DNA from: Symsagittifera roscoffensis
Taxonomy: Eukaryota; Xenacoelomorpha; Acoela; Convolutidae
Direction of reading: 5' to 3'
NCBI RefSeq assembly: GCF_963678635.1
Contig: NW_026970934.1
Span: 1-64,000, forward strand
Length of the DNA stretch: 64,000 nt
Shown here: positions 33,917 through 48,360 of the stretch, piece by piece
Layout of the letters: each line of letters begins with the position of its first letter
Numbering within the stretch: position 1 is the stretch's first letter
Made by a program: the position numbers and the translations under genes
Notes under the pieces: model-generated
Databases searched by the model: none
Seen by the model: the letters and a program-made list of their open reading frames with translations, nothing else
What the model was told of the DNA's origin: nothing

Positions 33917-34327
33917 TGGAACCAAACCTAAACTACATTTTATTATTGGTTATAAATTAGATATTTTATCACCATAAAATATTTAATATTAACCAATCAT
34001 GATCCATCTAACTAACAACCCACTTATTTGTAAGTGCTGAAATTACTTGTAATTTCAGCATTAGAGAAATTTGAATTTAACTTAGAAATTAGTTACCTCT
34101 CCAAGAGAACGTTAGCAATCGCATTAAGCCAGTATACTCTAGATCTATTGAGCCTAGCAGAGACTAGTTAAACACCCTGAGACTAGTAGATATAAGAGTA
34201 AGATTAGGATCGGTTTTAGACTAAGAAGTTGCACGAATCTTTCCGGCCGAAAATAAGATAGTGTGACGAGCAGACGGTGTACCCAACCCGAAATTACTCT
34301 ATGAGTTAGACCTAAGAACTTAACTCA
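33917..34327 (+). repeat. 5' LTR
   Basis: Begins TGGAACCAAACCTAAACTAC and ends AACTCA. It matches 49932-50316 at roughly 94-95 percent by eye. It contains a perfect 12-bp-stem hairpin at 34035-34060 and a GACGAGCAGACGGTGTAC block near its end. Confidence 0.85.
34035..34060 (+). other. Conserved LTR hairpin
   Basis: TGCTGAAATTAC-tt-GTAATTTCAGCA pairs perfectly. The right LTR has the same stem with loop TA (50050-50075). The minus-strand copy has a stem with GAAACTAC paired to GTAGTTTC (10246-10275), a compensated base-pair change. Confidence 0.7.
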
Positions 34328-34329
34328 TC

Positions 34330-34339
34330 TGGTGCGACC
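34330..34339 (+). other. Primer binding site (TGGTGCGACC)
   Basis: Two bases after the LTR end; complementary to a tRNA 3' end reading GGTCGCACCA. The tRNA identity was not determined. Confidence 0.55.
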
Positions 34340-36073
34340 AAAAATCTCGAATAAGACCTTGAAAAACTAACTAGCTTAGAACTAACAAGATAGATTAGAA
34401 TTAGACAAAACATTTTCAAAATGTTACAAGACAATAATTTAATCGAAATGTCTCTACGACCCAAAAAATCAGAGCCGCTATTCCGTACAATACGAGAATT
34501 ACCCGGTATTGGAAGAACACCTCGGACAAGAGACGATCTACGACTACAGATAAACTTACCATTAACTTTCATGGTCGTACGGCAAAAGCCAACGCAAACT
34601 TTTATATTTAAAGTTTTACTAGCATTGAATTTAGATTTTCATTTGCGAACATAAAATCTTTGAACAAAAATCTTCGATGATCATTACAGTCGCTAAAACG
34701 AACTTATTATTGTACAATAACGATTGATAAAAACAGCTCTAATCGTTTCCTCCAAAACTGTAGTAAAATTCAAAAAAGATATCTGGAAATTATATTTTTT
34801 GATTATCGAAATAAAAATTAGTGAACATAATTATAAACTATTAGTATATACAAATCATCCTGTCATCTCTAGCTTCATCACCTAAGCATAACAGCAATCA
34901 TAAAACCACTAATATCATAAAATACTAAACTTTCTATCAGTTAAACCTAAATTATTTTAAAAGGTCTGTCCTAATTTTTATCTTTGTTCAACCTAAACCT
35001 ATTCAATCTTAAATTAGATCATCAAAGCTTTCCGTGGATCTCAATTAAACATTTAACTTAATCAATTTGATACCAATAAATTTTATATCCTGATCATCAA
35101 GGCTTATCCTTGGATCAAATGGAACAATTTTGTTCTCCCCCGCCCAATTATCAAAAGTCTAACGACCTCAAAGGTCAATTCAATACCCAACCCTTTCAAA
35201 AGACCCAGGACTAATAGAAAATTTTCAATCACTCTAACCAATCTAATTAGGGTAAACAGTGAAGAACTTCGGTTATTCATCCTTCACTTGATCCCCCTCT
35301 TACTTGACCTAGGATAAATCTTAATCTTAGTAAGTTTAAAATAGTATCCAACGAACTACTTGCGTTCTAATTGTACCTAAACCTTGTGGATCGATTTACT
35401 ATTCTGCAACCCTTGAACACAATCACTACCCCTAAGTAAGATTAAGTAAGTTACCACCTTAACTTAGAATAGCCACGAGAAAGTAACAATCATTCTTCGG
35501 AATCGATATATACTTTTCTCTCCAACCCCGAAAAAAACAACCCACGTTAGGCTTACCAAAAAATTGTAAGGATTAACAGTCTAGGATATTAAAATTACTA
35601 AAAACAACCTTGTATCCTTCATCCTAAACCTTATGTCACTGAACAATTCAGGAAATAAAAAACAACCGTACTACACAATAGTGAAATGAACAACGAAACA
35701 TACAATCTCGTAATCACCCCGCACAAACAATCAATTGGATATATTCGAACAAAACGACAAACCATAAAAAGACAAATTCTAAGCAAACAAAGACAAATTA
35801 CACGAAAAAAATTTTCAAAGCGAAGAAATGCAGTCTAAGAATCAGAAACCAGTAATTTAGAAGCACTTTACAAACTAAAAGAAACAATAAATAAAAATTA
35901 CCCAGTCCATGATCAATTATATCTTTTCGACTCAGAAGCCACATCACAATCATCAAAACAAGGAAAAAGAAGAATAAAAAAGATATACAAAAACAAACCA
36001 GTACGTCAATCAAATTGGAATCAGCCAATCAGACACATTAAACATTAGGCACTTACAGTCATAAAATGAAAAA
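34340..36073 (+). other. Long leader of the LTR element
   Basis: About 1.7 kb before gag. It has a small open frame at 34421-34654 of doubtful meaning and a hairpin at 35092-35116 (GATCATCAAGG-cttat-CCTTGGATC). A weaker relative of that hairpin lies at 35020-35043 and an equivalent in the other copy at 9179-9202. Otherwise it is C/A-rich with no gene. Confidence 0.5.
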
Positions 36074-37880
36074 ATGAGCCAAAGCCAAAGTGACGAAAGC
36101 CCAGAACAAAAATCTGTGCTTCCATTTCTCATCAATGCACTCACTGATGATAGAGGACAAATACAATTTCGCATTAATCTAATCGCAATTTTTATTCCAA
36201 CAAGGAATTAGCCCATGCAAGCCAGAATTACCAGAAAAAAATCAAAAACTAATTGTCGATCAATATTTAAAACAGATATGTAACCTATCACAACAATTTG
36301 GAATTTACACCATAGAACTCAGTACAACAAGTAAATTTTATGGTAAATATGTTATCCAAACAGACGACATCGACAAAGAATTTTCAAAAGTATTCACAGA
36401 ATACGTTAAAAACATACAACACCAGAATTCACAGAGAGCAAATTCATTATTTACTAACGATGTTTTTGCAATAATATATAGTTACTCATCCATATTAGAA
36501 CAGACAGAAACCCAAAGTACGTCACCAGTTCAAACATCAAGACACACGAATATAAGAAGTGAATTTGCCGCATTCTCAGCATTTTTAAAAACAATCCGTG
36601 AAAATTTTTCAAGTAATGAAATTTCACAAAATGTTAAGCAGTTTACACAAAAAATTTTAGCTTGGTTTATAATTGACTGTTTCACACATAATATTGATTT
36701 AATTGCTTAAGCAAGAAAAAAATTTGGACATCAAAGTACCAATGATGACACTGTCATTGCAGAACAATCAGATTATCTTTGGGACCTGATTGGTCTCATC
36801 CACTATTTCTGAAAATCCCAATAGACTCCAATTCAAGCAATTAGTTCAATATCTATTCACAAAGATTATGTAAAGATATTTGCACTCAAAAAAGATGCAA
36901 CACCTTTCAATTATAATTCATTCGTACCCGATAGAAGACAAATAAAAGTTTTCACTCAACTATTGTACAACAAGAAAATCTAAATGGAACTAGAAACCTT
37001 ACACAACAGGATATTCAAACACCATCACAATTTATAAATGAAGAAACAGTTGAAACAATAGTAACAACTACACAGCAAAATAATTCACCAATACATCCAA
37101 ACCTCACAACAACAAAGCCAAAAATCCAACATTACCACAAGTAACATTGCAATCTATGGTTAAACTCTCGGTTGCTCCAAAATATTCACATATGGACTAT
37201 CAGACATATAGATCAATGACGAAATCATTGAAAACACGGAAAACATTCACAAGAAATAATTTTGCAGAACATAATTATAATTATGTAAACCCATCACTCC
37301 CCGAAGAAATAGGCAAAATCATTTTTTTCACAAAAATCAAATTTTCCAATTACATCAACAAATTCGGTAAACTTCTATGACTATCGACATCCCTCACAAG
37401 ATCAGACTGAAAATTACCCTTTTTTCCAACAAAATAGAAATAAACAACAAACACTCCATTATACAAACTATTTATCATCAGATGATGACGAATATTATCA
37501 AGCAGATGTTTTTGCACCATACACACAAGAATATCGTACCCAAAAACCTCGACAAACTCAAGCATCTCAAAATTAAAAAACTTACCCACAAAACCCGACT
37601 AATATACAGTTCCAACAACCATTGCACATGCAACACTCAACTGGTACACAATCCTACCAACCAGCACAATCACAAAATCCGGTCAGTATGCAATTCCTAT
37701 CAATCAACACAAATCCAAAAGGAAAAACCACTACCATGTTATTTACAACAAAATCCAAATTTCAAAGGTAAACCATCTTTCAAAAAATGATGTAAGTTTT
37801 GCCTAAGATACGGACACAGCATTGCCGAATGTAGACAAAAGCAGCAAGATAATCCCAACAAGCCACAAAAGTACAAAGAA
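36074..37880 (+). pseudogene. Gag with CCHC zinc knuckle (fossil)
   Basis: Starts plausibly at the ATG at 36074 (MSQSQSDESPEQK). Near its end, at 37791-37832, is a perfect CX2CX4HX4C knuckle (CKFCLRYGHSIAEC), the nucleocapsid motif of LTR elements, followed by a basic Q/N-rich stretch. The region is broken several times. Confidence 0.7.
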
Positions 37881-38339
37881 CAAAATAAATCATTCTACCA
37901 GTACATGAAAAAGACCAAAAGCTACCAAACAAAAAGATGCATAAAAATAACAGCTCTGGAAAACCACTTCCAAATAATTCAAACTATTCAAGAAATCAAT
38001 CACCTTATAACTCAAGCTATAGAGGCAGATCACCAGAACGAATTAATTCACGAAATGTCTCACAAAATAGATATAGTCGATCAAATAGTCAAAACAATCA
38101 GTATCGAAATAACTATTCACGATCGAATTCCAACAGAAGAGAACTTTCATTTGATACCAGTTCCTATTCAAACCCTAGGAATAGACACTATTCCAACGAT
38201 AGACCACGAAATTCATCAAACAATAGAAACAGAAACTATTCTAGCAAAAGAATTAGAAGCTATTCAAGTAATCGAAATCAATATTATCCAAACAACAGAT
38301 CAAGAGATAACTCATACAATAGATCAAATTAACAGAGAC

Positions 38340-38920
38340 CTAATGATAATGATTTAAATAATAACTGCTACCCCGATTCCCAAAACAGATATAGAAGCAA
38401 TACACCGAAACATCAAAGACAAATTAATCAAATACAAACAACTGAAGAAACAACTTCAGACCCCCCTGGTATCGATGATACCAAAAATAGTGAACTACAA
38501 TTAAATCAATTTAACTTTGAATCAACAGACAGTGAAAGTGATACAGATAACACTATCTCAACTAATATGATAACAGTTGAAAATGACTACGAACCTATCA
38601 TATATGAACAACCCTTCAATTCACACATTTACGAAAAGCAATTGGAACTTCTTCATGATTATTACACTAGACCTATTAGTAATAATGTACCAGTTACACA
38701 GAAAGTAAATGAAATTAAGAATGTAACTAAACCCAAAAAAAAACGAAAAACAATGCTCAAGTAGACAAAAATTGGACAACCCCATTTCTGTTTGAAAGTC
38801 CAAAAAGTAAAGAATTTCAAACACCACATCTTGAAAAAGATTTTTTCACTGACTCAGGAGCAGAATCAAATATCAACAATATCCCCACTTGAAATGAAAT
38901 CAAAACATTACACTAAACTT
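38340..38920 (+). pseudogene. Gag-pro linker and aspartic protease (fossil)
   Basis: Contains TVENDYEP and, near 38850, FTDSGAESN with the DSG catalytic triad of retroelement proteases. It matches the minus-strand copy's DTGAESN. Broken. Confidence 0.65.
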
Positions 38921-39149
38921 AATACCTATGAAAACAGCTAGTAAATTATCAACAGCACAAGGCTCAACATTAATTGATTATAGAAAAATCCAACTTTTCC
39001 TTGTTCCCACTAGAACAATGGAACAAAAAAAAATCTTAAACAAGCCCTTTAAGCAAACGTTTCACATAAGAGATATAGAACACAATATCATTGGCATACC
39101 AGTTATAACGAAGTATATTCCCACAATAAACATTTTAAAGAGTAAAAAC

Positions 39150-41110
39150 CATATAAAAGACAAGTACACAAGAATGAAAAACAAAGCCTTAACATTCTTT
39201 CAAAGATTGAACAAACAACCACCATTTTTCTCCAAATTTTACCCTATATAGAATCAGGAACGAAAATACTTGAAATCAATATCAGGAAAAGGTATATAAG
39301 TTTTCAGTCAGACAAAAACTAAAACAAACAACATCTCTTTATGTCAGACCTTGAATTTCAACCCATTCATGAATTTTTTCGAATAACAATTTCAACCATA
39401 AATAACATGAAACATTTAAACTCCGAAATTGTTTTTTTACACTTATATAATCATTCACCCTACCATATAACATTACTTCTAGGACTCTTAGGATACTGTG
39501 AAACAAATGCCACAACTTCACCCACAAACGAAGTAACATACGGAGTCAATAATATATTACAACTACTAGACATATGTCAATCAACAATTCTTGATGAAGA
39601 ATTATCAATTATCAATGAACAATATAATAAGCAACGCAAAAAAATACAAATTATTTCACAAAACACCATATTTTAAACCAACGTTCAAAATATCAGATTA
39701 TACAGAACAACAGCCAAAAATTTTTAACAATGTTTCATTTTCAACACTCTCAAACAACACAGAACGAATTCCACAAACTAGCCAAATTACTATTAAAATA
39801 TCCAACAGTTTATGCAACATCAACATTTGATGTTGGAAAAGTTAGTTCACCACTACATTTACCTTTAAAACCTGACGCAAATTTCAAAAAACAAAGAGCA
39901 AGCGAAGTATCAATACACTTACATGATAAAGAAAACAGACTACTTGACATTTGAGAAGAATATGAAATTATATCCCCAGGAAATAAAGAAGAACAACCAA
40001 AAGGTAACACCTTTATCAACCCAGTTATCATCCTAGCTAAAGGAGAACCACTAAAAATAGTTCTAGACGCTAGATATCTCAATTCACTACTGACGAATTC
40101 AAATGCAATTGGCCTCTTGAACCCATTCAAGTCATCCTAACAAAAGTAAATGGTAAATATTTCACAATTGCAGGCAGATAAGAATAGTGCATACAATCAA
40201 CGGCCATTAGATGAACAATCACGTTGATTAACACAATTCGTTATTGGAAATCAACATTACGAATTCAATAGATTATTCTATGGAATATCCATAGGACCAG
40301 CAGCTGTTTCAGCTTTTATGAGTAAACTTTTGAGACCACTTCTACTCAAGAAAAATGCAATCACATGTTAAGACGATGCTTTCATGCAATCTCAAACTAA
40401 AGATGAAATGTTTACAGTTTTAGAACAATACCATCAAATACTCAAAAACAAAAACACGAAAGCAGCCCGGGACAAATGACTTTTTTTCCTAACACGCGTA
40501 AAATTTCTTGGACACCACCCACAAATAAAAAGAAAATCCAAGAATTCCTTGGAATGTTGAACTTCTCAAGTAGATATGTATACAAAATGCAATTAAACTT
40601 AAGACCCTTCTATAACATCCTTAGACAACAAAATAACTTTGAATGGACTACCGAACATCAAACACGATTTGAAGAAAATAAAAAATTTTTAACAGAACAA
40701 ACATCAAATACAGTCCCAGATCCAAATCAACCATTTTACACAATGTGCGATGCTTCAATTTATGGCATCGGCGCAGCATTACTACAATCACACAGTGGAA
40801 CAAATAAAATGAATCTTATATGAGCAAACTCTCGCTTATTTACCCAAGCTGAACTACCACTCTGTACTCTTATGACAGAATGTACAGCTAGAATATACAC
40901 ACTTACAGAATATGAATTTCTGATACTTGGATCAAAACACCAAACAGTTCTATTAACAGATCACAAACCAATTATATTTCTTTTTACATTTTTACACAAA
41001 AAATCAAATCCAAATTTACAGATTTCAATGAGTTCTAATGAAACTCCAAAACCTACATATGGTTTGGACAGCAGGAAAAAACCTTGCATTACCAGATAAA
41101 TTAAGTAGAA
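39150..41110 (+). pseudogene. Reverse transcriptase and RNase H (fossil)
   Basis: The pre-RT segment MSDLEFQPIHEFFRI is at 39341. RT blocks follow: a LDARYLNS-like segment near 40060, an FVIGN...F..LFYGISIGPAA segment at 40225-40310, and a degenerate xxDDAFMQ catalytic box at about 40370. Then come the NFEWT linker and the RNase H start (MCDASIYGIGAALLQ, catalytic D) at 40743. Domain order and motifs are gypsy-type. Several breaks. Confidence 0.75.
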
Positions 41111-41189
41111 AAACGCCACTTAAACTACTTACACGAAAAACTAAAGTTGAAATACCGCAAAATTTTAAATTTTATCTTCAAAAGATGAA

Positions 41190-42600
41190 ACATCACCACG
41201 ACTAGAATGTAAATATGCAGTAAAAACCTATATAGATCAATCACAAATAAACAATTTGCAACATTTCCCACTTTTTCTAGATTTTCAAAATAATCACTAT
41301 GAAGTTGATTTATTAGGTACATCCACATTTAAACCAATCCCATATTCACATTGGATAAACAATCATACCAAAAAAAAACGAAAATAAACAACAACCTCAC
41401 AAAAAGATCGTTTACCATTAATAAAAAAAGAAAACTTAACTAATATCATAAACTTATCAGGACCAACAACAAATGTTTAAAATACACATTAAATTAAGTT
41501 TAAATTCTTCATGATCCACTCGACACAATTCCCCTATCAAAACTAGATGTCGAAATTATTTTCTACCACCAATAGAAAAAATTATACTACAATTATTGCA
41601 AAAATATCAAAAACGTGGCCTCTTATTAGACAACTCAAATCATGGCACAAATATAAAACAAAATCAACAAAAGCCGATACAACAATTTTTGGAAATAAAA
41701 CACTCCTCCGATATTTTAGAAAACTTAACGATACAACTATAAATGAAAACACAGATTTTTCAGAATATCAAACACCTGATTCTAAATTCCCCTGTCTCCC
41801 TTTAAGTATGATGTTGATAGCATTCATCATATCACATACGCAAAAGACAAAACGACGCTCAGGATCAGAAAAGACATACTCAAATTTTACACAAAATTTT
41901 TACTTTCCAAATGCACCTATTTGGGTTAAAGTTTTATGCAACAATTGCATAAACTGTCAGTTAAATAAAACTTACCCCAATCAAAAACAAATAGCATTGA
42001 AACAAGATTCTAAAGGACAAAGTCCATATTTCAATCATAGAATTTCATTTGACAGAAAAGGACCAATTTCACCATCCTCCGAAAGAAACGCTTATAAAAA
42101 TGGTCATTGTTGATGTATTCACGCACTACTTAGCACTCAACCCAGTACCTCATTGTAATGCTTAATACGCAAATACAACACTCTACGAACATTGGATAGC
42201 CAAATTTGGATTACCCCAAATACTAGTCACAGACAGCGGCACTGAATTTATTAATAACGAACTTATCACACTATGTCACTTATACAATATCAAACATAAG
42301 CCACGTTTATCTCATGCACCTCGGACAAATGGATTAGTCAAAGGTATGAACCGTTCATTTTAAGAATATCTTAGATCTATCATTAATGGAAATGATACAC
42401 GAGACACTGAATGGTCAGCAGATGTAAAACTATTTCCCTTATCATATAATTCACAAATCACAACAACTCTGGGAATGTCACTATATGAAAGGGTTTGTAG
42501 TAACTCCTCGAATTCACTCAATTATATTCTTTCACAGGTTTAGACATTGTTCAAAACAGTCCACAAACGGAACAAAATCAAAACGTTCATAACAGTGAAA
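41190..42600 (+). pseudogene. Integrase (fossil)
   Basis: An HHCC-type zinc-binding segment (H...H then CNNCINC) lies around 41830-41960. The DDE core has VTDSGTEF near 42225 and a HAPRTNGLVKGMNRSF segment near 42315, where the glutamate-bearing helix is expected. Broken in places. Confidence 0.7.
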
Positions 42601-43669
42601 ATCAAAAATAAATCCAACAGCAAAATGCAAACCCTCAAAAATCTAGCACACCAGAACCAAAAAACCTCAAAAAGAAAGAAAAAATAGAGGAGTAACAGAG
42701 AAAATTTAACCACAGGATCAACAACAAAAATCCGAACCTAAAGAATTATCACGATTTTGAAGTCAACCCCAAAAAAACTATAAGACATTCATTCCACAAT
42801 CTAAAATATTTAAAAAAATTGAATTTCAAAATCAACTTTAGTTTTGATTAACGTCAATATTCCATCTAATCAATTTAAACTCTCACATTTCCGTAATAGC
42901 ATGCTCAAAACACAGTTGAAACATTTTAGTTCAAAATCAGCCAATAGAATTCATTCAAATTTGTCACCTTCTAATGTCTCACGCAAACTCATTATCCGAC
43001 AGATATCAAATCTAGGCATATATATAACTGAAATTTTACGACCTCCAGGCCAAAAATAAGCACCATGCTAAACCTTGACAACTAAAAAAAACACTACTTC
43101 AATATTACAACCCTCCCCTATCAAATAGTGCAAAGATCAACAGTATTTCCACAATTCAGACGTCAAAAACCCTCCAACCGAAAATGGCAAATTAGCCTAA
43201 AGTAAAAAAGACCCATGATCATTTGGCCTAAAGTACAAATATTTCAACGATACCCCCAATTATCCAACAAATAAAAACAAAACTAGGAAGACCTCCCGAA
43301 CAACATAAAATAAACCCCCAACAATTTTGGACACAACTCAACCCACTTGTCAAAAAATCAATAAACAATCCGATCACACTTGAATTTCGGCCCAAAAATT
43401 TTAAAAATTTTTCGACAAAACGAATGATTTCTAAACTACTTCTTTCTATCCTAATCAATAACTTAAAACAAATACTTTCTAACCTTTTCACAAAATTTTC
43501 TACTCTACTTAAGTTTTTGCTATTCTTTTTAATCGAAACTTTCGAAGCCCTAACAATCTTTTCATAAATTTTGCAATCTTTTTTGAATTTTCTATTCCCT
43601 ATTTGAAATATACCTCTAACTTTTCCAAATTCTTGACCCCATTCAGAGGTACAATAAATCAAATTCTAT

Positions 43670-46600
43670 TTTAATGATACGAACCATTTTCAGTCGAAAA
43701 GGTTTTTTTCTATTGTTTATAATTTTCCTCACATTTTTAACTTCACTAATCTTGACGAGGTGCAAATGTATAAAAAAGGCAATAGTCGCAACCGCCTTAG
43801 CAACTATTCTTTTGATACTTTTTATCGAAGAATATTATAATAAACATAAACTTTCCCTTTAAGATTTGAACACTAAAACACCTTTTCAAAATTGCTAACA
43901 AACCACCACCAAAACAGCCTCCACCAACAACTTCCCAATAACACCTACAAACAGCCAACATCCCAAAACATTAACACGCATTTCTTTTCAAGACAATCCA
44001 TACACTTTTGAAGAACGACAGACCCGATTATCAGAACAATTAGAACCAGTTCATCGCCAAGCACCTTTAAGCGAACCAACATATAACTTATATCCCACCT
44101 TACAACAGGATCTCAATCGAGTAAGACATACTAGTCAAAATCAAATACACTTGAAATAAATAGACAAATTATACATCCAAGACAAAACAGAAATTTTCAA
44201 CCCCCAGAGTTCATTTTAACATACCTCAATCACCAACACCAACTACCTCAGAACTTTCTAGTAGTACAGTACCAGAAATTCCCACACTTTCTTCACAACA
44301 CATCATTTCAAAAATTCCATCAGACTATCTAGGTTCAACTCCAACATCAGAACAAATCCGAGAAAATCCTTTGAACCCCCAGACACTACCGAAAGACCAT
44401 CATGTTAGACAACACACTCATATACTCAAGGTGAACCCAATTTAGTGAATGAACCAATAGATATTTCTTCTGATACAACACTATCATCCCTGCCAGAGAC
44501 ACTTTCCCTTCCATCAACACCATCTAAAAGTCAAATATCACCAACACTTTTCCCCCTTAATTTCCCGACCAATCTTGGCGCTAGATACCAAGAACAATCA
44601 TCGACAAATACCCCTCTACGGTAAGATTGGAATATTTGCGTAGCACCTCCCCCACTATTTGGACAACATCAGGAAAGTAGCCGACTTCACAATTGGGCAC
44701 TAAATAGATTGAAGTATAGACAAGATATCCACAAAGATATTCAAGAACACAATATTCAAATACTTCAACAAAATAGTCTTCAATTAAAATTTGAAATTAC
44801 AGTCAGATTTAAAAAAATTTTTCAACATCTTTTTCCTCTAAGCTCAATCGCTACCCCCACTATTTATAACAACCGATGTAATCTATCAATACGATAGATA
44901 TACCAAAAACACAACTGGATATATTAAATTTTACAACCCATACTAAGGATTATCATAGATTATCATACACATGTATAATTAAAAATATTGACGTTTCAAC
45001 ACATCCTTTTTCTAAATTTTCCGACCCAAATACAAATCCATATACTCGTACCAGACCTCAGGATTTATTAGTAACGCACTATGATTGTGAAGAAAACGAA
45101 CAAAAGACGCTACACAAATATGCTATTAACCAAGAAACAAAATGCGAATCAGAACCACAAGCTATAGAAACCACTAATATGGCAGCAACATTATACTCAA
45201 AAGACCGAGCAACAACACTCACATGTCATAAGTTTACAGCGACATTTTCGAAAAGAAAGTACATTGTTCACAAGTTTCCAATGGAAATAAAAACCGACTT
45301 GATCACGAATCTTTCTACCAAAGTATTGTAGAAAGACTTTTACATCTAAAACGCAACGATTGTAAGAATGAACTACTCAGATTAAACTTAACAAAAAACA
45401 AAATTTCTATGGACTATGAAGGAAGGATCTTATGGTTTTATACATGCATCAAAAAAGTAGCAACATTATATGTTTTTGAAGATAAACGTGGCTACAAAAG
45501 AATTCCGATATTCTATAAAATTAGAGTACGTTTTGTCGATACATTTTCAAAACGAACATATTTTTGGGATACCACAGTCCCATGTGGATCAGAAAACAGC
45601 CACAACGTCGTACAATTAAACCCCGACGAAGAAAAATACTACCTAATTACACCGTACCCTACATTAATGCAACCTATAAAAAAATTTTCGACCAAAAGTA
45701 TTCGATTTATTGCTCGTAATCCAAATATCGATTTACAATCGATAGGAATTAATTCTAGGTCAGATATACAACATCACAATCAAACACAACAACTTCAAGA
45801 ACTATTAACACAAATGGACACCATACAACGACAATCGATAGACCAAAATTTAAGAAAACTTGCAGAAACCGCAGGATTTTCAGACATTTATACACAAGAC
45901 TACAACGGATATTTTAAAAATATTAAGGACTCCATATAATTAAATGGCGAAATATATAGACCACAAGATATCTCGCCAAAAAATGTTTTTAATTTCGTAA
46001 CCTTGAAAAACGAAATTCTTGCCTTTCTAGGATGGCTATATTACATCTTAGAAAGATTGACTATCTTATACGCTATGTTTAACTTTGTTGGGATTCTTTT
46101 CTCATTACTAAAAGGAACCTATAATACATGTGCAATACATACACAAGTAAACCGACAAGCAAGCGTAGCACGCATATTATTTGCAGGATTTTTTGAAACT
46201 TTTTCATCATCAATAAACAAAATACTCTTAGATACACAAATCAAAGAATGTAATACAAAAGTATCCACAAGACCAAACACATATGACGAATCACAAAATA
46301 ATACAAACACATTATGTACAGCACCACATTTACCAAATCTACATCATAACTATCCATTATCATTAGTTTCACGAAATTTTAAAAATCTAACAATCACGAA
46401 CCCTCCAAATTTAAGACCAAATACAATACAAAGTTCTCTTCAACATATAGTAACACAACACTCCCAAAATGACCATACATATGAACAAATCATTGAACAA
46501 CCCAATAACACCACTTTTCAAACTCAAAATAATCATTTTTTCGCCCACGATGAGCAGACAATTTGGATCCCTCCATCGATCAAACTCCCACCCAGCAAAC

Positions 46601-48360
46601 CTCCAAAATCCAATCCCCATTATCCCACTTTTTGTTTTCCGCCATCTGATTCACCACAAGTTTTTACATCATCAGGCAGAATTCTGATACTAACTCAGAT
46701 ATCTCAGTTTTTCAGACAATATCACAATTTGATCACAATTTGATAACGACATAGAAACTCCCGATGAATTCGCAGATTCCGAACCATCCCCTTCTACCTA
46801 TACCAAGACCAACTCTTCAAACTTCTCAAACCCCCCTTTTGACCTATTCAACCTCAACACTACTGTACATCCCCCTCCACTCGTTCTCATGTTTCCCAAA
46901 TAAACCCAAACCTACTCCCCATTTCATTCTGAACGTTAAACTAACAATTCCCCAGATAATATCCAAACTTCTGAAGAATTAGATAATTTTATAACACTCC
47001 AACAACAGTTACCATACTCCCACACTCCCACTATTGACCAATTATCAACAGTAACATCAAATCCACCAACACCTACACCAATTTCAGATTATACCCCATC
47101 ATTAGCTCAATCATCCACATCAACAGAAACATCCACTAGTACTAACCGAGCTTCTAGGACTTTTAAACGAAAACTCCCAAATCACCTATTCCCATCCAAA
47201 CCCGGAACCGCCCGAGAATATATTAACCATCCAGACCAAACCAATACTGCAAATTATCTTCAAGTAACCCTACCCTTATTTCCACAATATACACTAAATC
47301 AATCCGACCTCAACCCTGAACCAGAAAATTTTGTATATGAACCTGTATTAATGCCCATATTTCATTGGAAAGCTTATAACAATTTTACTAATCCCTTTGT
47401 TTTACCACTCCATAACACCACACACGATATTGAAAGAAATAAGAGCGAATTATTTAGACTAACCACGTCACTAACACCCCGACAATTTACATATGTAGGA
47501 TTTCAGAAATTACTAAAATCATTAACTGCACCCCGAGCAAACGACTATTCAATTGAACATTATGATCATAACATCATCAGACCCAAACAAGATCATTTTT
47601 TTGACGACGATTATTTTGCAGTTCCACAATTAACAGAAAATTTTTTCATCAAAACATCCTACTTATTCACACTTAACATATTAGATAAAAATCATGACCT
47701 GTAAAAAATCATGATCCAATATTTAGGCATACGAATCATTTTACGACAAATTTCAAATGTTTTCACTCTCCTTTCATTTTCTTACACCGAAAGAACGTGA
47801 TTTGCACTGTTCCCACGACATCATGTTGAGAACTAAACAAACGCACACCTACACTCATTATCCTTTTTGACAAAATCATTTTGACTTACACACACTATCA
47901 CGACAACCTCACCACAGATTTCAGTTTATTAGTTCTATATACACCTCACCGTTTTTCCTAAATTTCACATATTGTATTAAAAATATTAACTTTCAAGGCA
48001 TCCTCCGGAATTATGATCCCATCACCCAGATGTATATATTCTGTCCCCTCATCTAGACCTTCAACGTAAAAGAATCTCGGCCCCTAATAATACCGCTTGA
48101 GTATATTCAACCTATAGAAATACCCATTTTAGAATTCATTAACAACACTAAATACAATCATAAAATTTACAATCTAATCCAGAACACACCATATGAATTT
48201 GCAGTAGGCACCGAAGAACTAAAAACCACAAAAGCACTTCAATTGCTCTGGCCACTGCTGGAAACTAAAACTATCATACGCATACTAGCAAAATTACTAA
48301 CAAGATCAGATGCTATTCGCGACGTTTTTTCAGACGGCTTCTCCCAGACGATTAGGTAAA
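43670..48360 (+). pseudogene. Envelope-like region (fossil)
   Basis: After integrase come nearly 5 kb of decayed coding sequence. One part (about 45060-45300) has a HYDCEEN...CESE...LTCHK spacing of cysteines. Downstream, 45409-45939 is a 176-codon open stretch of ectodomain-like character, and 46003-46110 encodes a strongly hydrophobic membrane segment (WLYYILERLTILYAMFNFVG). A YDC...C...C ectodomain followed by a membrane anchor resembles gB-like, class III glycoproteins captured by some LTR elements (chuvirus type). That assignment is inference. A small hydrophobic frame lies at 43674-43862. Many breaks. Confidence 0.45.
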
